The notes under the pieces: model-generated
What the model was told of the DNA's origin: nothing
Database searches by the model: none
What the model saw: only the letters and a program-made list of their open reading frames with translations
Program-made: the position numbers and the translations under genes
Origin: Flavobacteriales bacterium
GTDB taxonomy: Bacteria; Bacteroidota; Bacteroidia; Flavobacteriales_E; Vicingaceae
Direction: 5' to 3'
NCBI GenBank assembly: GCA_020635795.1
Contig: JACJZD010000005.1
Span: 62,001-126,000, forward strand
Length of the DNA: 64,000 nucleotides
Shown here: piece by piece, positions 34,020 through 44,021 of the stretch
Layout of the letters: every line of letters starts with the position of its first letter
Position numbering within the stretch: the first letter of the stretch is position 1

Positions 34020-37000
34020 TTACAACCCGCTTAAGCCTCCTCCAACTTGAACAACTTTAACCCATTTACCTGCTTTTTTAGCATTTATCTCATGGTCGTA
34101 CATGGCCTCGCAATAAACAGTTGGTAAATAAAACTCTCCTAAATAACTTGCATTTAACACTACTCTAAATGTTTTCGATTTATTCTTGTCGATATTAAAA
34201 TAGGAATAAACTCTATCGTCTCTGAAATCCTCGTAATCAGGTTTGTCTTTTAGTGCAGTTGATTCGTTTACATCCATTCTGGTGTTACGAATTTCCCATC
34301 CCGAAGGGAAAATTTGAGTCAACGCCATTTCTTTGTAATGACCTCTTAATCCCGGATTAGAAACCGTTACTTCAGCAATAAAATCGGTGCCTTGTTCAAT
34401 AACCGATGGGTCTATTTGAGCACCGTTCATGCTTAAATATTTTACTGACATTTTCAGGTCGTTCTCCCCATTGGTTTGATCTCCAGTTAATGGAATTCCA
34501 TCCAATTGTATTTGAACAAAAAGCTTTTTACTGCTCGTGTTTTTTATACTTACACTTCCATCAGCGTTCAATGAAAAATTTAGCTTGGTTTGTTTAATTG
34601 GTGTGGTAGAACTTACACTTTCTGGTTTACCATTAATGGTGATGTTGTATTTTAAATCAGATTTTCCTGCCCCACCAATAAACTTTGTTATAGACAACAG
34701 TGCATAAGCTGTTGTTTGTGTACTATACCAATTTCTTGAAGACATACTTTTTGCTATATTATCAAATACCTTTTTGCCTCTTACATTGTCTTTCATTAAA
34801 GCTAAAACTTCCAATATCATTGCCTCATCTCTATCAGAACTTCCATACGTGTACGACAATTCTTTGTAGTTCTCAACGGTAGTTTCTATGTTTTTTACCA
34901 TTGTTTTAGCCACCTCTGTTTTACCAGCTAGTAAATAAGCTCCCGCCAATCTCCATTTTGCAGCAACCGATAAATTTGGTGTTTCTTTCATTCTGTTCAT
35001 TGCTCCCATAGCAGGATGTTTAGCTAATGCTAAAGTGTATAAACGATAGGCTTGAACCAACTCTCCATTGTAATAATTATCTCTACCAACAGCACTTGGC
35101 GACCAAGAATTAGCCTGTTGTTTCTGGAATTTTATCCAATTATCTAAAAATCCTGCTGGTAAAGCATAACCTTTTTCCTTGGCTTCGAGCATAAAATGAC
35201 CTGCATAATTGGTCCCCCACTCCGAAGCCTCGCTATATGCTCCAGGCCAATAAGTCATTCCTCCACTACTCAACTGAAACGATTTTAATCGGTTAATCCC
35301 ATCCGTAATGTTCGACTGAATTTTTGCCTTTTGTTCAGCAGATAAATCCAATACATCGGTTAAAAATAATTGAGGAAAAACGGATGATGTAGTTTGCTCA
35401 ACACAACCGTGTGGATATTGTATTAAATATTTTAATCTACTCTCTAAATTTAGCGGCGGAATCATCGACACCTCAACAACCCCATTATTTGTTCCAGCCA
35501 TACCAACAGCTTTATAAGCCGAACTCCATGTTTCTCCAGGTTCAACTACTGCTTCAATGTATTCGTTTACTCTTGGGTTAGGCACTCTAACAGCTAGCTC
35601 AATTTCGTGAGAAGCACTTTTGTTGCCACTTTTTACTACAACTTTAACTTTTCCTGTTCCAATTTTGTCGGCAACTTTCAAATCAAAATTAATCACTTTG
35701 TCCCCTTCTTCATCAAAGCTTATGGTTTGTGTATTTCCATTTTCAATTTTAAATAAACTGTTGGTTTGCACCTGAACGGTAACTTCTTTTACAGATTTAT
35801 CCATTGCAAAAACATTTACTGGAAGTTTAACCAGTTCGCCAGGACCAACTACTCGTGGAAGCGTAGCAAGTACCATTAATGGTTTTTTAACGGGCGTGGT
35901 TTTTTCGGCAGAGCCATAAGCTCCTGCATTTCCTGCCACTACCATTGTTCTAACCGATCCCACATAATTTGGCATCATAAATTTATGGGTGTTGGTCCCG
36001 CCTTTTTCAACTGTAAAAGGTCCTAAAAAGGTTACCACAGGTTTAAATCTGTTTACTTTATTTGCATCGTTTGGATTAACAGATTCATCACCTCCCAACG
36101 CTAACAATCCAGCCATTTCTCCCGAATATGCTCCAAGCACATATTTGTACATGTCCCATGTTTTTACTCCCAGTGCTTCTTTTGCATAAAAATGATTCCA
36201 TGGGTCGGGGGTTTTAAACCGTGTTAAATCCAACAAGCCTTCATCAACAACAGCAACGGTATAAGTCATTTTTTTACCTTGAGCTTCTTTTATTTTAATA
36301 ACTACCTCTTTTTCAGGAGCCAACTCATCGGGCATTGTTATAATTGGTTTTAGATGTGTATTAGGGTCTTCCACACCAATACCTTGAACGCCATACATTC
36401 TAATTGGTAAATCGTTTTGAACGCGAACATGTGGTTGTATTAAAGATACGTGTACAAACACATTTGGAGCCATTTCGGGTGTAGTTTTAAACGTAAACGA
36501 GCTGCTTAATTCGTTTGGTTTTACCCAAAATGTTTGCACCACTTTCGAGCCAGACTCTATACTTACCAAGGCTCTACCTTCTTTAAATTTAGGTAGTTCA
36601 ACTTTTACCTCTTCGCCAACATTGTAGTTTTTCTTATCGGTAGAAAAGGTTAGCATTTCTGCTCCTTCAGGATTATCTTGTCCGCTATTGTTCCACCAAC
36701 CTTTGTACGTTACATAAAACAACTGCCCTGTACTATGACCTGATTCAGGGTCAATAACACGAATCAATTTTCTGCCGTACATTTCTTTATCAAACTTCAA
36801 GGCATAAATGGCTTTTCCATTTACCGTATTTACATAATCTGTTTTTATTAAATTGGCTGATTTATTAGAAACATATCTTGCCAAATCATCTTCATCACTT
36901 CTTTCCCACCACCATCTCCAACGTACATCGTAAATCTCAATTTTTACTCTTGTTCTATTTACACTCTTTCCATTCTCATCAACAGTTACAATTGGAATTA

Positions 37001-39617
37001 AATTGGTTTCGTTCGAATACAAAGCATCATTCCAGCCTTTTCCTTTAGGAATTTTTACCCCAGCATAACTTGTAAAAGGCGAATAATAGGTGGTGAAATT
37101 ATCTATACTAAAATCTCCACCTGTTTCAAAAACACGTGTTTTAAAATTCGCTTTCAACATTCCCGGCGCATCATCACCTACCTTTATCGACGGAGAAAAT
37201 GATGCTAACCCTTGCCCATCGGTACTTCCTTTAAAAATGATTTTATCCTCTGCCTCGAATGATTTTGAAGGGTCGTCGAACGAATAATCTTTGTAATTTT
37301 TAAATTCGGTAACGCCTCCTTTTAAACTTAATTCAACATCGGTTTTTAAATTTTTAGCAATAGCACCATGCAGCCACCTAGCCTCTATTTGTCCTTTTTT
37401 TCCTGAATTTGCCTTAATAATTTCTTCGCCAAAATCCATGTTTATTTTTAAACGATTGGGTTTAACTGTTTCTATTTTAATGGTTTTGGTAAACGAAGAG
37501 CCTCCAACTTTTATTTTTGCTAACCAATTCCCTGTTTGGTCGGTTATTTCGGTAGCCGTTCTAAAATCGTAAAACCCGTTTACCGAGGTAGTTTTTACCT
37601 TACGTTGATAAAGCTGACTTTCGGGGGTATATAATTCAAATACCACTGGGTGATTTTTTGGAAGGCTGTTGTTTTTGTCTTCCAAGATAAACGTAACATA
37701 CAAAGAATCTCCAGGCCGCCAAACGCCTCTTTCGCCATAAATAAACCCTTTAACTCCTTTTTTAAGTTCTTGTCCGCCAATATCGAACATACTCATGGAT
37801 AACGACGAACCATCGTCCAACCTTAAATAGCCGCGTTGTTTATCTTTTTTGGCAACCAATAAAAAGGGTTTGTTTTTTATTTCAATATCTACCATTCCAT
37901 CGCCATCAGTAGTTTGTGTGGCAATTAATTGGTTTTGATAATTGTATATTTCTACAGCAACTCCAGAAAGTGGCTCGGCTGTTTTAATATCAGTAATGGT
38001 AGCTTTAACAAATCGCCCATCGGCACCTTTGGCAATTATCCCTAAATCGGAAGCAAAAACGTTTTTGCTAACCGTTCTTCCACTCGATAAATAATAAGAG
38101 TTTGAGCAAGGGTCTTCGCGTTCTTCCCAATTATAGTCTTCATCATAGTAATAGTCTTCGTCATCATAATAATCCCAATAATAATCGTTTGGACCATCGT
38201 ATTTTGCAAGTTCCTTATCTTCGGTTTCGTACTCATCATCCACTTTTTGTTTCGAATCACATGGGTAAAGCGAATGTGCTCTTTTAAACCCAATTTGAAT
38301 TCTATAAATTGCTCCAGGTTCTACTTCAATTAATTTTGAAAGATCTAATGAAAAGGTATTCCAAGTGCCATAATCAATGGGTTTGTTGCTCACCAATTGA
38401 ACTTCGTTTTTATACACTATTCTACCTACTCTCGTCATTTCTCGGTTTCCATCAAACTGATTGACTTGGAAAAATTGAGCAATGTTGTCTTCAAAAACTT
38501 TAATTATTTTAACATCAACAGCTTTTAGGTTTACCGCTTTAAACGGATAAATTAATCCGTTGGTGCTTGGTAGTATTACTCCATCACCAATTGCTTCAAC
38601 AGCTGGTTTGATGTTGGTAAATGTGATGGTTTTTTGAAATTTTTCCATCAAATTATAGTTCAACGTATTTTTTACCCCTTTTTCCACCACAATTTCATGG
38701 TCGCCAGTTAATCGAGACGAAGGATAAACATGAACATCGTTTCTATCGATAGCGATTCTAACAGTACTGTTTGGTTTGAAATAAATCAAACCTTCTAAAT
38801 TTTGGTCGCGTTTTAATGGGTCGGAAAAATGAAGGGTAAGGTATTGTTCTGGTTGTTGATTAATGGTGGTGTTCATCACCATAAATTCGTCTAAAGCAGG
38901 AATAACAATAACTTCTTGACCATCTTTTTCAGCATCAATTTCTTTACCAGTCCACGAAATAACGATTTCGCTTCTTTTTTCACCTCTTCTAATACTATCA
39001 ACCGCAAATTCGTGCGATTTTCCATCCTGAAAATGATCCCATGTTATTGATAATTTTTTACCATTTTGAGTTGCTACTACTGATTTTTCGATGTTTTCAG
39101 CATTTGCATTATCGGCGGTTTGCAGCTTACCCATAACCATTTGCCACTTTAAATCGTCATCGTCATAAGCTCTCATCCCATTAAATTGAACAAAAATGGC
39201 TTGTTTTATGGTTTGAAACTGAAAACGAAATTCTTCCAAATCATCTTCAACTTTAACTATTTTTCCTAGTTCAAATGTTGCTGTATAGAGTTGTCCCGAT
39301 GGGAGTTTTTCACTCGGGCGAAACTCAATTGTTCTGCTATCTATCCAACGAGTTGTTCCTTTAATATCAGGGCTAAAATCAAAAAGGTCGTCTTCTATCA
39401 ATTCCTTTTGCTGCTCTTCAGCAACCTCATCCATCAAACGAATTTGTATGGTTGAACTATTTGAAATAATTCCAGATGTATAGCCAGAAATATAGCCAGT
39501 AAAAGCGGGGTTAATTTCCAAGATTTTATCGTCAGAACATTTAACAAAAATCAGGATTAAACCAAGGCTTACAAACAGAGTAGTAACTCCATTTTTAATT
39601 GAATTGAATGAGAACAA
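34020..39617 (-). CDS. Bacterial alpha-2-macroglobulin-like lipoprotein
   Basis: 1865 residues from a TTG start at 39617. No ATG occurs before the hydrophobic signal, which ends in a lipobox-like FVKC (Cys at about 27). Successive macroglobulin beta domains are followed by a YCGQ-like segment replaced by YPHGCVEQTTSS at about residue 1400, where the CxEQ thioester that traps proteases is intact. A helical thioester domain and a C-terminal receptor-like domain end the protein. It includes an unusually acidic Tyr/Asp-rich stretch at about 485-505. It is expected to be periplasmic, anchored in the inner membrane, partnered with pbpC. Confidence 0.94.
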   Translation of the reverse strand: MFSFNSIKNGVTTLFVSLGLILIFVKCSDDKILEINPAFTGYISGYTSGIISNSSTIQIRLMDEVAEEQQKELIEDDLFDFSPDIKGTTRWIDSRTIEFRPSEKLPSGQLYTATFELGKIVKVEDDLEEFRFQFQTIKQAIFVQFNGMRAYDDDDLKWQMVMGKLQTADNANAENIEKSVVATQNGKKLSITWDHFQDGKSHEFAVDSIRRGEKRSEIVISWTGKEIDAEKDGQEVIVIPALDEFMVMNTTINQQPEQYLTLHFSDPLKRDQNLEGLIYFKPNSTVRIAIDRNDVHVYPSSRLTGDHEIVVEKGVKNTLNYNLMEKFQKTITFTNIKPAVEAIGDGVILPSTNGLIYPFKAVNLKAVDVKIIKVFEDNIAQFFQVNQFDGNREMTRVGRIVYKNEVQLVSNKPIDYGTWNTFSLDLSKLIEVEPGAIYRIQIGFKRAHSLYPCDSKQKVDDEYETEDKELAKYDGPNDYYWDYYDDEDYYYDEDYNWEEREDPCSNSYYLSSGRTVSKNVFASDLGIIAKGADGRFVKATITDIKTAEPLSGVAVEIYNYQNQLIATQTTDGDGMVDIEIKNKPFLLVAKKDKQRGYLRLDDGSSLSMSMFDIGGQELKKGVKGFIYGERGVWRPGDSLYVTFILEDKNNSLPKNHPVVFELYTPESQLYQRKVKTTSVNGFYDFRTATEITDQTGNWLAKIKVGGSSFTKTIKIETVKPNRLKINMDFGEEIIKANSGKKGQIEARWLHGAIAKNLKTDVELSLKGGVTEFKNYKDYSFDDPSKSFEAEDKIIFKGSTDGQGLASFSPSIKVGDDAPGMLKANFKTRVFETGGDFSIDNFTTYYSPFTSYAGVKIPKGKGWNDALYSNETNLIPIVTVDENGKSVNRTRVKIEIYDVRWRWWWERSDEDDLARYVSNKSANLIKTDYVNTVNGKAIYALKFDKEMYGRKLIRVIDPESGHSTGQLFYVTYKGWWNNSGQDNPEGAEMLTFSTDKKNYNVGEEVKVELPKFKEGRALVSIESGSKVVQTFWVKPNELSSSFTFKTTPEMAPNVFVHVSLIQPHVRVQNDLPIRMYGVQGIGVEDPNTHLKPIITMPDELAPEKEVVIKIKEAQGKKMTYTVAVVDEGLLDLTRFKTPDPWNHFYAKEALGVKTWDMYKYVLGAYSGEMAGLLALGGDESVNPNDANKVNRFKPVVTFLGPFTVEKGGTNTHKFMMPNYVGSVRTMVVAGNAGAYGSAEKTTPVKKPLMVLATLPRVVGPGELVKLPVNVFAMDKSVKEVTVQVQTNSLFKIENGNTQTISFDEEGDKVINFDLKVADKIGTGKVKVVVKSGNKSASHEIELAVRVPNPRVNEYIEAVVEPGETWSSAYKAVGMAGTNNGVVEVSMIPPLNLESRLKYLIQYPHGCVEQTTSSVFPQLFLTDVLDLSAEQKAKIQSNITDGINRLKSFQLSSGGMTYWPGAYSEASEWGTNYAGHFMLEAKEKGYALPAGFLDNWIKFQKQQANSWSPSAVGRDNYYNGELVQAYRLYTLALAKHPAMGAMNRMKETPNLSVAAKWRLAGAYLLAGKTEVAKTMVKNIETTVENYKELSYTYGSSDRDEAMILEVLALMKDNVRGKKVFDNIAKSMSSRNWYSTQTTAYALLSITKFIGGAGKSDLKYNITINGKPESVSSTTPIKQTKLNFSLNADGSVSIKNTSSKKLFVQIQLDGIPLTGDQTNGENDLKMSVKYLSMNGAQIDPSVIEQGTDFIAEVTVSNPGLRGHYKEMALTQIFPSGWEIRNTRMDVNESTALKDKPDYEDFRDDRVYSYFNIDKNKSKTFRVVLNASYLGEFYLPTVYCEAMYDHEINAKKAGKWVKVVQVGGGLSGL

Positions 39618-39805
39618 ATTTTTTGTATTAATGTGGTTAGTATATATTCAAAGATATAAAAAATATGCCCTCATCATTCTAAAAAAATCGTGGTCGTCCT
39701 TTTTAGAAAAACTATTCCTCCTTAAAAACAACCCTTTATCATAGATTTATTGAATTACATTATTTTTTTAATCATCTTTGTTCCCACAACTAAAACTACC
39801 ATCTA

Positions 39806-42439
39806 ATGATTAAAAATTTAGTATTAATTTCTACTTCGGCATTATTAATTTATAGCTGTAAACCCACTCAAACCATAAACTTACCCGAGCAAGTTGTTGA
39901 AATAAACAACCCAAATGCTTTACCAACGCAACCCATTTACAATGCATCAAATACTAGAGATTTTGATTTATTACACACCAAGTTAGATGTAAAATTTAAT
40001 TGGGATAAGACCTATTTATACGGAAAAGCAGAATTAACGCTAAAACCCTATTTTTTCGAAACCAACAAATTAGCTTTAAATGCCAGAGGTTTTGATGTAA
40101 ACAAAGTTCAATTGGTTGCTAACGGAACTTTTTCCGATTTAAAATACGCTTATGATGGCTTATTCATTAACATTGATTTAGATAAAACCTATAAAAGAAC
40201 TGACACCTTAAAAATATTTATTGATTATACTGCTAAACCTAACGAATTAGAGGCTGGTGGTAGCAATGCCATTACTTCCGATAAAGGTTTGTATTTCATA
40301 AATCCTGATGGAAGCGAAAAAGACAAGCCTCAACAAATTTGGACACAAGGCGAAACTCAATCAAGTTCTGCATGGTTTCCAACCATAGATTCTCCTAACG
40401 AACGTTGTACAGGCGAAATTGCCATTACCATAGAGGAAAAATACAAAACGCTTTCTAACGGTATTTTAACACACCAAGAAATTAATGGAAACGGCACAAG
40501 AACCGATTTTTGGGAAATGAACCAGCCTCATGCTCCATACTTGTTTATGATGGCTATTGGCGAGTTTGCTGTGGTAAAAGACAAATGGAGAAACATTGAT
40601 GTAGACTATTTTGTTGAAAAAGAATACGAAGACGATGCTATGGCTATTTTTGGTTTAACTCCAGAAATGTTAGAGTTTTACTCGAAAAGATTAGGTGTTG
40701 ATTACCCTTGGAAAAAATACAGCCAAGTAGTTGTGCGTGATTACGTTTCTGGGGCAATGGAAAACACCACAGCGGTTATTCATGGTGATTTTGTTCAACA
40801 AACTAAACGAGAGTTGATTGATGGAAGTGCTGGAGAAGATGTAATTGCTCACGAATTGTTTCACCACTGGTTTGGCGATTTGGTTACTTGCGAATCGTGG
40901 GCGAATTTGCCATTAAACGAATCGTTTGCAACCTATGGTGAGTATTTATGGAACGAGTACAAGTATGGTTTAGACCACGCTGATTACGGTTTACAAAACG
41001 ATTTAAATGTTTATTTACAAGATGCTCAAGACGGACAAAAAGACATGATTCGTTTTGATTATGAAGCAAGAGAAGATATGTTTGATGGACACACCTACCA
41101 AAAAGGTGGTCGAATTTTACACATGTTGCGTAATTATTTAGGCGACGATGCTTTTTTTGAATCGTTAAAATATTACCTCAACAAACACCAATTTACCGAT
41201 GTGGAAATGCACGAATTTAGAATGGCTTGTGAAGATGTTACCGGTAAAGATTTAAACTGGTTTTTTAACCAATGGTTTTATGCAAGTGGGCATCCTATTT
41301 TAAATATTAATTACGACTACGATGATGCTTCTAAAACGCAAATTGTAACCATTGAGCAACAACAAGATTTTAGAAAAACGCCTCTGTATAAATTGCCCAT
41401 TAAAATTGACATTTATGTGGATGGAAAAGTTGAATCGCATGCTGTAAATGCTGATGAAGCTCGTAATACTTTCACCTTTCAGGTAAGTGCTAAACCTAGT
41501 TTAGTAAATGTTGAGGCAGACAAAATATTGTTGTGTGAAAAAGTAGACAACAAGAAAGATATGCAGGAATGGGTGTTTATGTACAATAATTCTCCAAAAT
41601 ATTTAGACCGTTACGAAGCACTTTCTGCTTTAGCTAATTTGACTGATAATTTTGTCACAAAGACAATAGTAAAAGCATTAGACGATAAGTATGAAAATAT
41701 TAGAAAATTGGCTATTCGCTCATTAAAAAATGCTGTGGACAGTCACAATTTGGAGGTAAAAGATAAATTATTGGGCATTGCTAAAAACGACCCAAAAACA
41801 CGAGTAAGAGGCGATGCTATTTATGCCTTAGCTAAGTATTATAAAGGTGATGATAATTTAAACGAATTGTTTGTTGATGGTTTAAAAAACGACTCATACA
41901 CCATTATTTCAAGGTCGTTGGCTGCTTTAGCTGGAACAGACAAAGAAGCTGCCATGAAAAATGCCAAAGCTTTAGAAAAAGAAACCAACTCTTCTATTTC
42001 TGGTGCTGTTGCTTCGGTTTACGAAATACACGGTGGAGCAGAACAACATGCTTTTTTCAAAGAAAAATATGCAACATTAGAGGGTTATGGAAAATACAGC
42101 TTTGTTAGTTCGTATGGTAATTATTTAAAAAACCAAAACGACGAAACCTTAAACGATGCCATGCCTATTTTAGAAGAAATTACCTTGAACGAAAAAGCTT
42201 GGTGGGTGCGTATGGCAGGTATAAATGTGGTGGCTGAATTAGAAAACAACTATGCCATGAGGAGTGAAGTGTTAACCAAAGAATTAAAAAAAGCGAAAGG
42301 AACCGATAAAGAAGCAGATTTAACGGCTGCCATTAAACGTATTGGCGAACAACAAGATAAACTAATGGCAATTATTGATAAAGTTAAAGCCACAGAACAA
42401 AATCCTTACCTGAAAAAAATGTTGGGAATAGCTGAGTAA
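39806..42439 (+). CDS. M1-family aminopeptidase lipoprotein
   Basis: 877 residues. The signal peptide has a lipobox-like IYSC (Cys at about 17). The M1 catalytic domain has the GAMEN motif (SGAMENTTAV, about 316) and the zinc site H349-E-L-F-H353 with Glu372 (LNESFATYGEY). The C-terminal third (about 580-850) is made of HEAT-type helical repeats. It removes N-terminal residues from peptides, probably in the periplasm or at the outer membrane. Monocistronic and divergent from the macroglobulin gene. Confidence 0.95.
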   Translation: MIKNLVLISTSALLIYSCKPTQTINLPEQVVEINNPNALPTQPIYNASNTRDFDLLHTKLDVKFNWDKTYLYGKAELTLKPYFFETNKLALNARGFDVNKVQLVANGTFSDLKYAYDGLFINIDLDKTYKRTDTLKIFIDYTAKPNELEAGGSNAITSDKGLYFINPDGSEKDKPQQIWTQGETQSSSAWFPTIDSPNERCTGEIAITIEEKYKTLSNGILTHQEINGNGTRTDFWEMNQPHAPYLFMMAIGEFAVVKDKWRNIDVDYFVEKEYEDDAMAIFGLTPEMLEFYSKRLGVDYPWKKYSQVVVRDYVSGAMENTTAVIHGDFVQQTKRELIDGSAGEDVIAHELFHHWFGDLVTCESWANLPLNESFATYGEYLWNEYKYGLDHADYGLQNDLNVYLQDAQDGQKDMIRFDYEAREDMFDGHTYQKGGRILHMLRNYLGDDAFFESLKYYLNKHQFTDVEMHEFRMACEDVTGKDLNWFFNQWFYASGHPILNINYDYDDASKTQIVTIEQQQDFRKTPLYKLPIKIDIYVDGKVESHAVNADEARNTFTFQVSAKPSLVNVEADKILLCEKVDNKKDMQEWVFMYNNSPKYLDRYEALSALANLTDNFVTKTIVKALDDKYENIRKLAIRSLKNAVDSHNLEVKDKLLGIAKNDPKTRVRGDAIYALAKYYKGDDNLNELFVDGLKNDSYTIISRSLAALAGTDKEAAMKNAKALEKETNSSISGAVASVYEIHGGAEQHAFFKEKYATLEGYGKYSFVSSYGNYLKNQNDETLNDAMPILEEITLNEKAWWVRMAGINVVAELENNYAMRSEVLTKELKKAKGTDKEADLTAAIKRIGEQQDKLMAIIDKVKATEQNPYLKKMLGIAE

Positions 42440-42451
42440 AAATATATAGTG

Positions 42452-42479
42452 CGAATAAAGTGCATATGCACTTTATTCG
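42452..42479. repeat. 28-bp perfect palindrome at the left edge of the R-M island
   Basis: Arms of 14 bases (CGAATAAAGTGCAT and its exact complement) meet without a loop. It is 12 bases after the aminopeptidase stop. No T-run follows, so it may be a Rho-independent-like terminator in weak form, or a protein or recombination site marking the boundary of the restriction-modification genes. Confidence 0.75.
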
Positions 42480-42546
42480 GATGTTGCCACTAATGCTGAA
42501 GAAACGTTAGCAAAAAACAATTAGACCCAGATGAAAAAAATTGCAA

Positions 42547-42598
42547 ACTAATAAAAATTAGTAGATAAAACTTTTTGTATCTTTGACAAAATCGTCAA
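42547..42598 (+). promoter_or_regulatory. Promoter and candidate C-box operators of the R-M system
   Basis: A -7 box TATCTTTG is at 42578-42585, 31 bases before the controller ATG. Two inverted repeats flank or overlap it: ACTAAT-AAAA-ATTAGT (42547-42562) upstream and TTGAC-AAAATC-GTCAA (42583-42598) overlapping the box. This layout fits autoregulation by the controller protein, one site activating and the other repressing. Which is which is a guess. Confidence 0.5.
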
Positions 42599-42616
42599 GG
42601 CGTAATTTTCAAGAAC

Positions 42617-42943
42617 ATGAAAGAAACTTTTGGAGAATATATCCACAAACTTAGGACTGGGGGCAGCATGACTTTGACAAAGTTGGCTGCTGCTTTAGAC
42701 CTTGACCAATCGACACTCTCGAAGATTGAGAATGGAAAGAGAAATGTACCAGCAGAAATACTTCCTAAACTTGCTTCAACTTTTTCTTTAGACATTAAAG
42801 AACTCGAAAAAGAATATTACAGCGAAAAAATTGCGGAATTAATTTATTCGTATGACGAACCTAAAAATGTCTTAAAACTTGCGGAGGAAAAAGCCAAGTA
42901 TTTTAAATTAAAAAACATCCAACAAGGAGAAATAAAATTCTAA
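42617..42943 (+). CDS. Controller (C) protein of the R-M system, XRE-type helix-turn-helix
   Basis: 108 residues. The helix-turn-helix lies at about 18-55 (LTKLAAALDLDQSTLSKIENGKRNVP). The C-terminal 45 residues (SEKIAELIYSYDEPKNVLKLAEEKAKYFKLKN) extend beyond the roughly 80-residue size of classic C proteins. It probably delays nuclease expression until the methylase has protected the genome. It lies 1 base before the methylase gene, and a promoter with inverted repeats lies upstream. Confidence 0.85.
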   Translation: MKETFGEYIHKLRTGGSMTLTKLAAALDLDQSTLSKIENGKRNVPAEILPKLASTFSLDIKELEKEYYSEKIAELIYSYDEPKNVLKLAEEKAKYFKLKNIQQGEIKF

Positions 42944-42944
42944 T

Positions 42945-44021
42945 ATGAAAATTGAAAACATAGTCGAAGAACCTCAATTGCGATTTGAGACTCCTTTACC
43001 AAAAATAAAAAAAGGAAAATCCCCTAATAAAATTGAAATGATTTCTCTTTTTTCAGGATGTGGCGGGATGGATTTGGGCTTTCATTTATCAAACTTTGAT
43101 ATAAAGTGGGCTAATGATTTGGATAAAATGGCTTGCGAAACGTACGCTAGAAATATTGGAAATCACATCGTTCACGGTGACATTACTCAATTAAATTACA
43201 AACAAATTCCAGATGCTGATTTAGTTATAGGTGGTTTTCCTTGTCAAGACTTTTCGATGATTTGGAAACGTGGAGGAATTAACACCGATAGGGGTAATCT
43301 TTATAGAAACTTTGTAGAAATTGTTTCTTTAAAAAACCCTTTAATGTTTGTAGCAGAAAATGTAAAAGGCATATTGACAGCCAACAAAAAACAGGCTATA
43401 AAACAAATAATTGATGACTTCTCTAAAACAGGGAAATATGGATATACCACTACTCCCTACTTGATAAATTTCGCAGACTATGGAGCACCACAACTGCGAG
43501 AAAGAGTTCTGATAATTGGTGTTAGAAAAGACATAGATGCATTTTTTGACATTCCATCCCCTACACATTCACCAACTAATTATGTTTCAGCAAAAGAAGC
43601 ATTAAAACAAGCTCATAAAGTTAAGTACAACAACGAACACCAAAATATTCAGGAAAGTACAATTGAAAAATTAAAATTAATTCCGCCAGGTGGCAATTTC
43701 ACAGACATTCCTAAAAGTTCCCCTCACTATGTTAAAGGCATGATTTCCCACGTATATAGACGACTACACCCTGACAAACCTTCTACAACAATAATTGCTG
43801 CGGGTGGTGGTGGAACATGGGGTTATCATTTTGACGACCCAAGACCATTAACAAACAGAGAAAGAGCAAGACTATTTGGTTATCCAGACGATTTTGTTTT
43901 TGAAGGAAGTATAACAGAAGTAAGAAAACAAATAGGCAACTCAGTTCCACCAGCAGGAATATTGCCAATTGCAAAACACATTAAATTATTTTTAGAAGCA
44001 GTTAAAGCCAATGTATACTAA
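42945..44021 (+). CDS. DNA (cytosine-5-)-methyltransferase, type II
   Basis: 358 residues. Ordered C5-methylase motifs: I (SLFSGCGGMDLGF, about 30-42), IV with the catalytic Cys (GGFPCQDFS, about 95-103), VI (AENVKG), VIII (QLRERVLIIG), a target-recognition region of about 200-290, and IX/X (RLFGYPDDF, QIGNSVPP). It methylates cytosine at C5 in the site cut by the partner nuclease. Given that partner's family (NgoFVII), a GC-rich site is possible, but the specificity cannot be read from sequence. Overlaps the nuclease gene by 11 bases. Confidence 0.95.
   Translation: MKIENIVEEPQLRFETPLPKIKKGKSPNKIEMISLFSGCGGMDLGFHLSNFDIKWANDLDKMACETYARNIGNHIVHGDITQLNYKQIPDADLVIGGFPCQDFSMIWKRGGINTDRGNLYRNFVEIVSLKNPLMFVAENVKGILTANKKQAIKQIIDDFSKTGKYGYTTTPYLINFADYGAPQLRERVLIIGVRKDIDAFFDIPSPTHSPTNYVSAKEALKQAHKVKYNNEHQNIQESTIEKLKLIPPGGNFTDIPKSSPHYVKGMISHVYRRLHPDKPSTTIIAAGGGGTWGYHFDDPRPLTNRERARLFGYPDDFVFEGSITEVRKQIGNSVPPAGILPIAKHIKLFLEAVKANVY

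Noticed and set aside
34020..39617. Loss of the thioester in the alpha-2-macroglobulin protein
   Set aside because: At first glance the usual PYGCVEQ looked altered (PHGCVEQ), but the essential CxEQ residues are intact.
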